DNA of 64,000 nt from the NCBI GenBank assembly GCA_034620365.1, contig JAQGEQ010000045.1, positions 744,001 through 808,000 on the forward strand, read 5' to 3'. Under the pieces are notes generated by a model that did no database searches, was not told the origin of the DNA, and saw only the letters and a list, made by a program, of their open reading frames with translations. Position 1 is the stretch's first letter. Each line of letters opens with the position of its first letter. This DNA comes from Pegea sp. RAD2-039. Its lineage: Eukaryota > Chordata > Thaliacea > Salpida > Salpidae. The position numbers were made by a program, and so were the translations under genes. Below are positions 39,001-51,800 of this stretch, piece by piece.

Positions 39001-42000
39001 AATGATGAAGAAAATACTTGTGTACAAGTGAGTCATCACACGCATCACTGCACATGTTGCATTCGAGTCGCGATGACGTCACTATATCCCGAGCACTGTC
39101 ACCGAATCTTCTAACTACTTCCGGTAGGGACTTAACAGTTGTCCTGACAGAGGTGGTCGGAAATTGATTTCGACAAATTATAGTAATGAGTTCAGAAATA
39201 GGAAGACACAAATGATCTTAGCTGGATGCAAGTGAGAGGATCTTTTTCGGACACAAAAGAGCTCAAAAAAGCAACAAGAAGTGAAGAAACGGGGAGGGAG
39301 GGGGGGGAGATTGTGACTGGTTGTAAGACTGACGCATTGTCGTCACGCTTCAGTGACTTTCCCACGAGTGTACGCGCCGCTCTACAGAGCTCGGAATGTT
39401 CCTGAACGCAAACTGAAAAGGAGGAAAAAGATTTGCTGCCTCCCCCTCCCCCTCTCACTTCTCCTCTTGCTCTTCAACTACTGAGCAGCAATCGAAGCTT
39501 CGCGACTGCACAGACCTGCCTGCCTGGCTGCTGGTCGTCAAGTAGACGGCTTCGAATCGCGCCGACTTCTTTTTTTTTACAATGAAAATGAAGCAGCCAA
39601 TCAGAAGCCGTTATTTGCTCTCCTAGGAAATTAGTGATAGAAAGTTGTTGATTTTGATCTCAAAGAAACTCCTATTAATCGAAATCGATGATTTGTTTGA
39701 AATTGAAGAAGTTGGTGGTGAGAACGGCCTCTAGTTGTCAAACATCAAACACATATCCCCAACACGATCAGATCGTACTTGAACCCGCAGCTTCGAGAAA
39801 GCTTTTGTCGCCGAAACGCTTTGTCGCTCACAAAAGGCTTTAGACTTGTAAATAGTTAGATGATTGTCAGAGAACAAAACGAAGCGAGTTGAGAAACCAG
39901 GAGGAACTAAATGAGAATTTAATCGATCAAACAAAAGATTCCTGCGTGAGCAGAAGATGTTGTAGTTGGTGATGTAGCAAACTCAGATCACTACCAACAG
40001 TATGACGGACAGATTTTTAATCAGTTTGTTGCTGATGATTAGCTGGTGACAACAATAAGTTGTTCTGATCAATTGATGAAGATTAATTTTGTGTGAATCT
40101 TTTTAAATGATGAGTAGTGAAAAAGTTCAAGCACTTTTTACACGCAAGCAACTCTTAAAGATACTTTGAGTTCAAGCTCTTTTCTTGCAGTTGTTGCTGA
40201 GACACAAAAAGGATCTACAACAAGTAGAGGTCAGGCGAACTATTGAAAAGTTCACATGAGATTAAACACTCATAAAACAGATATAAAACATCACCACCAC
40301 CAATCAAATTGCTTGTATTGATATTATCTACAATAGTAAGATTACGTAAGTAGTAAAGAAAAGCTGACCTGACTGTAATTACATGTCTAATGAACTTCTT
40401 ATTATGTTTCGGACAATATTTAAAATGCATGCGGCTTATTTAGCTGCATGTGATTTATTTAGCTGCATGCGGCTTATTTAGTTGTATTTGTAAATAACCA
40501 GAATTCACCAAATAAGGAAGCTCATTAGACTTGATCTTACATTGGTCGGAAGGAGAAAAAAGATTTAGTTTTAAATTAAGGCGACTGGATTTAGTTTGCT
40601 GTTATCAGAAGACAAAAATGATAAAGTTGAATAATCTGATCACAACATCTTTATTTGAGAAGAATATTTGATGTCATTAACTTAGAATGGATTATTGGGT
40701 TTTGGCCTCAAATTTCAACCTTAAAAACTGATACTTTTAAGTTTTCGGGATTTAGTCACAAAAACCACGAAACTGATCAAACTTTTTTAAATCTTTAGAA
40801 TCAGATTATTTGTAGTAGAGAAGAGTTCAGAAAAATTATATTTTTTATAGAATCAAAATTAGAAATGAAATTTGAAGAAAATTAAAAGTAGAAAAAAAAA
40901 GAGAAATATTTGTTGAAATAAAAAGCAAACAAAAAGTTGATGTATGATCCCTATATACCTTGAAGTAGAACAAACAATGTCTTGATGATGGAGACACTTA
41001 TATTAAATCATCAAATGAAGATCAGCAAATGAGTCTTTAAAATGAGATGTCATCAGAACACACGGTTTTTCCTACCTCTGTAACCGACATAAACCCCGGA
41101 TTTTCACACGGGAAAAAGTCCATCAGCAAAAAAGTATCAGACAGAAAGGATTTAAAAGAAACATAGAAATGAGATAGGGTGGCACGCGCCACTACTAGTC
41201 TGGACCACTAAGTTGGGACAATCAATTGGTGGACAGAAGTTTTTAGTAAAAGAATTTGTCAGAAATTAAAGTTGCTTTACTAAATCTCATTTTCCATTTT
41301 CAAGCTCCTTCTAGAAATTGATACAAAATGGCTAATTTACAATCTGGTGTTTGCTAATCATAAAAGTCTGTGATGATTTAGTTAGGATGAAAATTTGATG
41401 TTTAGAAAATAAATAGAATGTTAATTTCTGCTCATTTAGTTAATTACAAAAATCTGCAGAAAAATATTTCAACTAATTTGAAGATGAATTGAAAAAAGTG
41501 TTTCAAGATTATTTCATGAAAATCATACACAAATGATATTTGATGGTAATATACAAGGTGTTGACATCAAACAAATGAACAAAGAAGAAAATATTTACCA
41601 TCTTTCTAAGCAAGCAGTAGAGTTGTGCATTTTATGATTAAAAAATATTAACTTCAGAAAAGATGAAATAACTGACATAACAAGATCAAAGAAGTCTTAC
41701 TGATCATCAATCTACTCAGCAAATAGTCGCCGTAACACTGTTTCTTAGTAAATTTCTCAATTTTAATTGATGTTGGAGTAGAAAAGTAGAAGAAAATAAA
41801 AGCTGTTATTTGATACGTACTAATATCAAGACAAGGAGTTTTACTAATTCCACAATTTAGATTGTTTGTAAGAACTCGATGTAAGACGATATCGAACACG
41901 TTTCAAATTTCCTTCTACTACATTCAATTGTGATTTTTTATAACAAAAAGAGAAAGTTTTTGATTAAGTTCACTATGTGAGCTAGTTTGATTGCAAAAAC

Positions 42001-45000
42001 TAGAAGAAAAACTGACTCCTCACCAACAACTGGTGACAGCAGCAGCCTTTTTCTATTGGGTGTTGATTAATTTAACTTTTCCAACTTTAAAAATCAACAA
42101 ACTAACTAGCTTTGAACGTAATGATGCATAAGAAAATAAAAAGTAAAATGTAGAAAAAAAATGACAGTTTAAGACATAACAATTGGTAGAAAAGAAAATA
42201 GTTCATCTCACTAAACAGGAAAAAGAATGAATGACAGATTTCAAATGACGAGAAAGTTCTTCAGATGAGACGAAGAAATAAAAGTGAAGTCACTCATATA
42301 TCCAAATAAAATAATTATAAATAAATATAAAAATGGCGAAATAATAAATATTCGACATGTAGAAGAAAATATAACAACTTTTCAAGCTTTTGTTATCAAT
42401 ATAGATTCAAATATAGTAACATATGTTAAAATATGTAGGAGATAAAACCTTATGTTCACTCACTTGCATTGGTAGGGTTTATCACAAGAACCATTGACAG
42501 GATTGCATCCAATCTTACAAATAGCTGTAGAAAGAAAAATTGAAAAGATTAATTTGTGACAAAGGTCTGTAGTAATCGAAGAGTACGCAACTTTAACATA
42601 TAAATAGATATCAGAAGTTATTTAATCAACTCGTAGTTAGCCCGTTGTCTTTGATGTTCGGTCACGTGATGTCTTTGAAGATTTAACTTATAGAATCAGA
42701 GACGATGTAATCATGGAAATTATTTAATTCAGTGAAGATATTATCAACACTTACGGATCTTGCATTCTTTCCCCATCCAACCATCGTTACATTGTTTGTT
42801 TCCATTTTTATCACAGGTATAATGACCGAAATAACCAGAACGAGGCTGACAAAACTTGGTACAGTTGAAGCCATAATAATGAGGGTAACATTTCACTCGC
42901 ATATAGTAAATGACATGAGCTTTAGTGCCGACGAAATTGCGTCGTTGCCAGTTTTTGCCAGGAAGAATCATGGCTCTGTGTGAATCGTGGTCGATGAGTT
43001 CTTCACTTATTCCATTTCTTTTCATATCTGTAAATATTTGAGAAGTTTGTAGATTTGTTGTCATTTTCACCTTTTTCTTTCTAACCTGTTGTGTTATCGA
43101 GGTCTTTAATCTTTAATAAGATGGAAAAAGTTCTCTGTGGACAGAAAAAACATGAAAATGTAACCAGTGACGAATCTGGCTTTTACTTAAAATAACTTTT
43201 TGTCAACTTTAAATCTTCACAAATGAATTAGACGCAGAAAATTTAAAGCTTGGTAATTAAAGATGATATGTTGACACTAATAACCAAATTGATATATTAC
43301 TACTAGTATTAATAAAACTGAAACCAAGTTATGTCTAGTAAAATAGAATATCTTTCACAACATGGTTCATTGAAAATGAGGGATTTTTTCCATGTCAATC
43401 ACAACATAAGCGACCCCTAAAACTTGATGCTTTTAAACTTTTTCTTTATCCAATAAAATTTGCTTAAATATTTCAAAACAGGCTACTAATTACAGTCTAA
43501 CAGTTAACTAGTAGAAAGTAAGTTGATTTGTTTAGAAAATTAAAAGCTCACAAAGGCGGTCTACTAATACACAGTAAAGTATTAATTATGAAGATAATTA
43601 ATTGAAGATGTGAGTTTGAACTGCAAGTTTCACATAACAAATAGAAATAGTGAAAAAGAATGACAGTGAAGATAGGATGATATTTGAAAGGTATTAGTTG
43701 ACAGTGAGAGGGTTGAATAGACACATCAAATCCACCAGTTGGATGAGAGACTGGTTTCTTTCGCTGATATTTGATACAAACCCTACATCATGAAGAAATA
43801 GAAAACAAACAAAATAAAAAGTAGACTACAAATAAGTAACTCAATACCCATGAAAAAGTTTTTTCGTCAACTTTTAATCCTTACCAACCTATTTCACCCC
43901 CATAATGACTCAACAGTAAAATAAAGAATTTGTTCGAGTTGTCTTCGATTCAATTGCTATCGATTAGGTAGGAAGAGAGGAGGTAGAAATATTCACGAGT
44001 TATCATTTCAAATCCATGATCAAATCCAGTGATGAAGAGTTAAAAACAATTTCAAAGACATTAAAATTTTTATCCATAAAAGTTTGGTTTAATGACAAAA
44101 AAATTCAATTAAAAAAATGTAAAAAGCCAAATTCTCAAATGATAAGAGGAGAAAAACTTCGAGAGACTTTAATTAAAGTAGAACAAAAAAAAATGCTAAT
44201 TAGTAACTAGTGATTGGCGAGACTTTCATTCAATACAGTCGTATTTGATATATATAACTAAGTATCAGCGCGAATTTGGAAAAGAATGAAAGAAGAAATG
44301 ACGTCAGCTTGAATTCGCCAGCCACTAGATGATACATCATTATCAAGAAGTTACTTAGGAGACAGTTTTTCAAGATCACTTATTGAGCTAAAGGTAAATT
44401 CAAAGCTTTTGTTCGATTTTATCAGCGGCCATTGCTGGCAAAAATTGAATAGAAGCTGAGATCGTAATTTCAAATATGTTTGATATTAAAAGCAGCACAA
44501 GCAAGTAGGTGGTAAATGGAAGTAGTTAAAGAAAAAAAGAACTTCTTTATAAAATTTGTTAAAGTAAATTAAATGTTAAAAGATTTTATTCATCTGATTT
44601 CACTGTGATGTAGTACATAAACTAGCTAAAAAATAAGTCCTGTGAATTAGAGATGTTTGGATATTATGTTTGTTTAACACATTGAAATTTTTATTGAGAT
44701 AAATTCTATGGTTTTCTTGTAATTTTCAATAAAATCATTTCTAAATATATAGTGCTAAATACCAAAAATACCAAAAAACAACTTCATTTAGATAAACATC
44801 AATCAACAACAGAAAGAAAATCAATTTGAAGAGGTTGGTGAGCGAAAATAAGATTCAATGTTAGAGGAACGATGACTAGACTAAAAAGTTGTCAATTTAA
44901 TCACTGGAACCGTTTAACATGTGAAAAAATAAATGTTGTTGGAATCAGTAGTGTTGTGGTGATAAAAATTTGCAACTTCCATATTTCAGTTTAATATATA

Positions 45001-48000
45001 AAAGAGTGAGTTTTGAAGATCTCGTAAATTACCGGAGTGTTTGTGTTAAGTCTTTAACTACTTGAGAGAGGCAATCAGATATTTTATTAGTTGTCAACAA
45101 CACAAGAGAAAAAAAACAAAAGTTAATATTTGAAAAAGAATCGCAAGCACTTTTACAAATCTTACAGTTACTGAAAGTTTATCACGAAAAAAAAACAATC
45201 TTTTTAAGCCAGACTCACCACCAACCACATATTTATATCGTGCTTATAAGAAAATAGTGAAAACCATGGGAAAAAAACGTTGTATGACTTTGAGAGTGAT
45301 TAAAAAGTAGTGTGAGTATTTTCTCTCTTGCATCTGTTTAATTTCAAGGTTTAAACCCTTCTTTGGTAGGGTTTAGCTATTCATTCAGTTTTTAGTGGCT
45401 TCTAAACCTTAGTATAATTGGTTTCAAAGTTGCTATTTATTTGAGTAGAAAAAAAGAAGTTATTAAATACAGATGAGGAACACTAATTATTTGATGATTT
45501 GAAATTAGTTGTAAGGTTTGAGTTTTATATTGAAAAAAATTAAAAAAAAAAACTTTTCTAGATTTGAAGAATTGTTAAAAGACACCGTAATCGCAACACA
45601 AGATATCTCAAGCCAATTGCTGAGGTAAAACCAAACTTCAAAAATAGAAAATAGATAGAAAGACGTTTACTTGCATCAATTTGTCTTTTTGCCAAGAAAA
45701 GCAAAAGGCTTGATAATAATCCAACAAAACTTAGCCAAGATGAAGATGAAAATTAAGGAAATTATCAAAGCGTTTACATATGAAGACAACATACAGAAAA
45801 TCTCCAGTTGAAAACTCAATAATTAAAGTTTTTTTACGATACAAATGGTTGTTGTAAAAAAGATTTAATTAATTGATTTGACAGAAAAAGGATTTTGCAA
45901 AACTTTGTCGCGTCACAAAAAAAAGCTTATTTGCATAAAGCATAGACTTCTATAATGTCAACATATTTTAGGAGATTAGTTTATATAACAGCAAAGATTA
46001 GATATAAAGTAAAAGGTGTCTTTAGGAAGTAAAGTAATAATAAAAGCTATTTTGAGAAAAAAAGGAAATAAAGCTAGTTATCAAGCCTTATAATATTGTA
46101 GAAATTATAGGTATGTTGCTATTAACAACTTTAATCATTTTGTAAAAGCTAGTATTTGGCATATTCAAGTAGAAAGCAAACTAATGTTAAAAGATAAAAA
46201 CGTTCATTTATCTATATTATTGAGTACAATGGTTCTGCTCTGCTAATAACAACTTCTATAAAATCATACCTATAAAATTTTTGAAACCGTCAACGACTAT
46301 ATAAGGACTGACAGAAAAAATATTTCAAAATTACTGAAAAACCACAAAAAGAATCATTTAAAAAGTTCTTATATGAAAGAAATGAGAATTATATTGAGCA
46401 GACAGAATTAAATGATACTTATTTCGTTACTATTACCATAAATTTATAACTATTTAAAGATAATCCTTTTTTTATAAAAATAAATTTTTTTAATTTAGTT
46501 TTTAAATACTAAAAGAATATATATTTCTATTCTAGTTATAAATTGTTAACTAGGGTGGTCTTGGTAGAGGTATTTTCATGGTTGATGTAGTGAAGAGGTC
46601 TATGGAGAAAATATTTCAGTATTTTTTAGGATAAACTTCTAATAATGCTTCATTAAGCTTAAAAAAGGTTCACATTTATCCATAAGTAACAAGATTTATG
46701 ATAAAAGAAAAATAATTAAAAGATAAAAATAAAGTAAAAAAAATAGTTGCAGAAATAAATTTGATGTTTTGAAATTTTCAAAGTATTTGGAAATATTTAC
46801 ATTAAAATTAGGCTGACACTTAAATATCAAAAAGCAAATATTATAACGCCGAGAAGGAAGATAAGCAAGATAGTGAAGAAATCGAAGCAGCTGTTACAGA
46901 ATCAAAAAACCTACGAGTATTTTCCTCATAAATCACTATTCTGCATGAGAGGGAGAAGACATAGTCACTGAAGTAGTAAGATGTGATGTTCACCTTTTTT
47001 TATCATACAAATAATTTAATTGTGATTTATAATAAAAAAATTCATTTTAATCAAATTTAAAAAATAGTTAACTAAACTGAATCTTTAAATAATTGTTAAT
47101 TTTTAAGATTTGTGAAATTTTAAATTGTTGATTTTAATAAAAGATGTTAGAAAATTATCTGTAAAATTTTCAGGATTTATAAAACTTTAATTTTTATTTA
47201 ATGATTTGAAAGTTTTACTAACTTCAGCTCCTTGAATGTTATTGGTCAAGTAGAAAGTTCAAATGTTTACATCAATTCATGTAAATAAGTTTACAGTTTA
47301 AAGGATAATTGAAAAACTAAAAAGCGTAAAAATGGTAGCCCAAAAAAGAAAGGTATATGTGAAAAATGTTAAGTAAAAAATACTTGACGCTTACAATAAA
47401 AGTTAACAAAATAAAAGAAGCTTAAGAAAAACTTATAAAATTTGCAGTGAGTCTAGTAACAAATACCAGTAAAAAATAAAGTAGATAGTAAAAGTTTTGT
47501 GTCAGGCAAAAAGATTAAACACAAAAGGGCATTTGTGTGTTTTCGGTTGTCCAGAAAGAAAGATAAGAAGCAAGTGGTGAAGGGTTTCGACGGAGAAATA
47601 AGCAGTATAGCCTCACAAAACAAGCATACACAGAATTGTGATGGTTACATGTACAGCTTCATAAAAGAGTAAACATACCGATAGAGCAATTTTCTGTTGT
47701 TCAAATTAAAAGTGCTGTGGGAAAAAAGTGGCAAAAAGAAGCTCTTGACAACAATGAAAGAAGAAGAAAGTGTACTGTTGATGATGATAAGTCAATTTTA
47801 GTTAAATTGTTGGCAAAATAACTTAGCTGTTTAATTGATGCTCAAGTAAGTTACTTTTCGGTAAAGAACGTCGAAAAAAAAACCAATAAAAAATCTGTTT
47901 CGGAGAAAAAACTGAAATGAACAGATGATAGGGGTCGCAGGGTCGGAACTTGGAGAATATGGTGAAAAAAGTACTTGAGGCAAGACCTCAAATACCCATT

Positions 48001-48841
48001 TTATCAAAACTCTTTTTAGTTTTGTAAATTATAAAAATCAATTCGTATTTGAGTAGATTTTCATGTAACAAAAAATTCCCATAAAAATTTCTACTAAAAA
48101 TTCAAACAAAATATAAATAAATAAATAACATTTAAAAAAAAAACTTACATCAAAAAATAACTAGAAACGTGAAAGTAACTCACCATCCAAGTAGATCTCA
48201 GATTAATCATAATCCTTCCAGGGTTATCATCATCTTCAAAATTAGGGATGTTCACCACGTTTCCTCCTAACACTGAAGTTTGCCCAGAACCAAAAACACA
48301 CTTGCTATTTAGGTTATTAACTCTGTGGTATTCCTTGATGCAAGCGTGGACGAATGTGTCACACTGATCCAGGTCACATTTACCATCTGAGTTTTTGGGG
48401 CCGTCACAACATTTCCCTTCAGCTTGTTCACCAGCAGCATTTCGTATTTCTTGGATTTGGACTTCAAAGTACCCTCCAACAGTATGATCAGAAGTACATT
48501 TGACAGAAGAGATAATCTACAAAAAGAAATATTTTGTTTTCTTTTATAGATAATAACGAAAATATAAGCAACAAAATCGGAAAAAATGTTATTTTCATAA
48601 AACTACAGCGCAAAAGGAGATTTTTATAAAAAGTTTATTCCAAATCTTCTTTGTGTCGACGACGAAGGACTAACGTTTAATTGGATTATCACAAAAAAAT
48701 ACAATTCTAGAATAATTAAAAGATTTTACTTTAAAAAAAAACTACTTTTATGGTAAGCTAATGATAATTGAAAGGCTTCTTACTTACCATGAAAAGAAAA
48801 ACGGGAAACAGCAAAATGCTAAGAATTCTTCCACTAAACAT
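30060..48841 (-). CDS. JAG: Jagged/Serrate Notch ligand (24 exons)
   Basis: Exons (descending): 48841-48788, 48516-48184, 43134-43086, 43027-42755, 42524-42464, 38978-38848, 38796-38677, 38625-38509, 36835-36722, 36437-36324, 36270-36218, 36171-35998, 35025-34869, 34817-34647, 34386-34273, 33267-33154, 33079-32963, 32864-32837, 32782-32697, 32461-32348, 32295-31904, 31848-31717, 31661-31550, 31498-30060; about 1522 aa. Order: signal peptide ([18 protein letters not shown],1-18), MNNL/C2 domain (about 19-146; [17 protein letters not shown]), DSL domain (about 185-235; [30 protein letters not shown]), about 15 EGF repeats, VWC-type Cys-rich domain ([20 protein letters not shown]), membrane helix about 1049-1070 ([17 protein letters not shown]) and a long Ser/His-rich tail. 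EGF10 carries the Jagged-specific insertion ([16 protein letters not shown]). It is a type I membrane ligand for Notch on adjacent cells. The tail ends ELNI, a class II PDZ-type terminus like vertebrate JAG1. Introns 2 and 5 are 5.0 and 3.5 kb; most others are about 50 nt to 1 kb. Confidence 0.95.
31547..31566 (+). promoter_or_regulatory. CTCF-like site at the last Jagged intron boundary
   Basis: CCACTAGATGGAGT matches 12 of 14 positions of the CTCF core. It overlaps a splice donor and coding sequence. Confidence 0.2.
33501..33530 (+). repeat. Short direct repeat GGACCGACCAG
   Basis: Two copies (33501-33511 and 33520-33530) separated by 8 nt, inside a Jagged intron; GC-rich against an AT-rich background. 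Confidence 0.8.
39040..39900. promoter_or_regulatory. GC-rich island inside Jagged intron 5
   Basis: This stretch is clearly richer in G+C and CpG than the surrounding intron. It holds a TGACGTCA (about 39073), a G-run tract on the plus strand (39292-39308) and a C-run tract (39440-39455). An open frame of 84 codons on the minus strand ends at 39731. It may be an alternative Jagged promoter with a first exon, an enhancer, or part of a nested gene. No transcript can be built from it with confidence. Confidence 0.35.
40427..40483 (+). repeat. Three tandem 19-bp units
   Basis: Units 40427-40445, 40446-40464 and 40465-40483, consensus GCATGCGGCTTATTTAGCT with a few substitutions in the second and third. 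They lie in Jagged intron 5. Confidence 0.9.
47460..47822 (+). pseudogene. Possible coding relic within Jagged intron 2
   Basis: Antisense to Jagged. One frame is open for about 70 codons up to TAA near 47672 ([20 protein letters not shown], then [14 protein letters not shown]). A second overlapping frame continues open to about 47822 ([20 protein letters not shown], then [20 protein letters not shown]). Together they look like one frameshifted coding segment of about 120 codons. Family not recognised; a decayed transposon gene is a reasonable guess. Confidence 0.25.
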
Positions 48842-51800
48842 CGTTTTTTGTAGTTAAATATTCTCTATATCTTAATTTGTTTAAGCCTCAAAATTGAGAA
48901 TAATAACATCCGCAGATACTTCACAATTATATTCACAAATTATGTTTATCACTTTAATGATTCATAAACAATAAAAATGCTTCTAAAATAATTTGAGATT
49001 GATTTCAAATCAACAAATCACATATAAATAACTTTAAAAATAATTTAAATAAATGAAAAACTATTTAAATTTAAATGGACAATTATTTTTTTTAAATTTA
49101 AACGAATTGCTAATAATAGGTCGACGGCTTTCTACAAAATGTCAAGTAAGAAATTCACTGTAATTTGACAAGTAAAACTGACATATAAAATTGTAAAACT
49201 CTCACAGCAAAATTTTGTGAAAAAAAAAGTTTTTAATGGGAAAGTTATTATTCTCAAATAATATTATGATATAGAATATACAATTTATCTTTTTATCTTA
49301 AATAAATTTTTGAAAATTCTACTATTTTTAGTGAAAAGTAAATTTTTCAAATAACTTCTCTTTTTTAGATGGAAATCTTGAAACAAAATTGTAGAAAATT
49401 AGAATCAGATATATTTTTTTACTTTTTTGTGTAACACATAAATCAAAGCTATCTCGAGACTTCTGATAAGATTTAAAAGATTTTTTATAACGCACTGAAC
49501 AAAAAAAAACATTTCACAAAATTTAGCAACAGTAAAAAAACTTTACTTTTAATTTGATAGTTAATATTTAAATAAATAAAAAAGTAGAGTTATATGTTAA
49601 GTAAAGAAATATTTTTAATAAAATTAGTTCACACGAAAAGCAAATTACTTTGGATTAAAGCAGATTACACTAACATACGAAAGAAAAATAATTATTTCTA
49701 TTTTACACTAACATCTGATTATACTGCTCTTAATTAATTTGCACAGCATTTCTAAACCGATATAAAATGGTTGAATCAAATTAATCACCAGAAAATAAAA
49801 ACAAGATAAACTTTATTTAATCATTCAGAAACTAGACTCGAAGTAAGCTTTCTACACTTGGTAAGACTGAGTAAAAATGACTGATTCAAAACGCGATTAT
49901 GCCGAGAGGCGAGCTTCATGTAGATTCAGTACAAGTAAGGTATAAGCTCCATTAAACACGTGAAGCAAGAGCATGGCTGCGATAAAAGCGGTATTTTTTT
50001 CTCTCTCTAAAATAAGTCGGTGTTTGCCACACAGCGGAAAAAAGTTATTAAAGTTTTTTTATTCTAAACTTTTTTTAATGATTAAAAGAAAGCAACCAAG
50101 TGGCTCTTCATATAAATTAGCAAAAAAATTATCTTGCTGGACATTAGATCGTGAAGTTAAAAGTATTTAGTAAATACAACATTCGATGAATATTTTATTA
50201 AAGTTTAATAGTGATTTAATTTCTGAAAATTTATATTAGAATACAAAACTTTTGTAGGCTTTGTGACTTTAAGTTTTAATTTCCCAAGTTAAATACTCTG
50301 AGCACAGTAAACTTAAACAAAATTATAAAAAGATTTTATTTTCCAAAATAAATAACTTCTAAACTTGAAAATTTTAAGTGTATATGATATTAAAAATGAT
50401 TTTTAAACTACTTTTTCTATAAAAATTACTTTTATTGTATTACTAATAGTATTTTATATTTCGAAAACTATAAAACTATCTGTTCTCATAATTAAGAACC
50501 TCATATTAAGCTAAAAATATGTTTATATGATTGATAAATTTATAAATAGTATCATATTTTAATTATATCAATAAAATTATTTATATTACCAGTTTGTATT
50601 TTGGACATTTTAAACTTTATTTATGAGGTAGATGAAATTAATGTAGTGATACAAAACTTAGAAATCAAGTTACCAACAACTAATAACTAAAGAATATGGT
50701 TGGATATGAAAAGAAAGTTGTGTACAACTACAAGCAAAAAAAAGGAATTAAAATGTTTTAATCTTCTTCATATAAACATTTAAATATGTAGTATGATACC
50801 AGATCATGTAAACCAAGGTAGTTACAAGTGGACTGAAGCAACATTAAAAGCCAATTATAGTTTCCATCAATTTTAATAGAAAATAGTTTAAGATTGAACG
50901 ACTTTTTTAAACACTAAATCGTGTTTAGTGTTATTTACAAGGCACTGTTTCTAAACCTAGACATAAAATTGTCATTTTTACGCACCCACAATATCTGTAT
51001 TATGACAACAATCACTGTTACATTGTGTATGGCTATAACAAGCCCAGCGTATTTTCATTATTGATTTGAAATTCCTTTAAAATTTACTAGGAAAAAGTTC
51101 AAGAAAATTACGATTTTTTATCTATTAGTTAGAATGTCTTAAAAAGGTCGTTGCTTCTTGTACAAACATGTTTATATATTAAGCTACAAACAACCAATTA
51201 AAGTTTAGCCAAAAGCAGAAAATTAAAAGAACATTTAGTTTTTAAAATGTTCTAACAACAGTACTAAATAGACAATAAATTGTGTATATGATACTTTAAA
51301 ACTAAATTAAACATTTAATAATAGACCAGAGTTTTTAATTTTAAAAGTTTGTCCTTTTCGATGTTTAGATTTAGTCTGTCTCAAGAGTCTATGTTTTTAC
51401 ACCTTTTAAATTAAAGTGAAAACTTGTTTCCAATTATCAAACTCTTTAAACAAGTTTAATTTTATAAAGTTTGATCTTGAGGTATTTATTCTTCTTAGTT
51501 TATCTGCTTCATTCATATTCAATAGAAATTATGTCCTGCGTGTTATTAACAATATGAAAATTCTTTTTAGTTACTTTAGAGGCAAAATTGAAGAAAAAGA
51601 AGATTATAGACAATACAAAAGCTCAATGCTTACGACTTCTTTTGATAGTTCAAAACGTGAATAGCACTAAAAAAATAAGTTCTTCAAAACAGTGTAATAA
51701 TCATCAACAATCTACAAAGAGACAATAAAAGCATTTTAAAGAAACTTTTTATGATTTGAATTTCTTCTTTATATAATTTCAAATTAATTTTATAACTTTT

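Noticed and set aside
39292-39308. G-run tract as a definite G-quadruplex
   Set aside because: Run boundaries are ambiguous (one long G-run plus short ones), so it is mentioned only within the GC island and not as a separate motif.
44016-44210. 64-codon plus-strand ORF inside Jagged intron 2
   Set aside because: Lys-rich, low complexity, no motif; explained by local A-rich composition.
49973-50170. 65-codon ORF starting MAAIKAVFFSL
   Set aside because: No family, no supporting neighbouring exon, and Lys/Leu/Ser-rich composition; an intron-like stretch inside it is not enough to call a gene.
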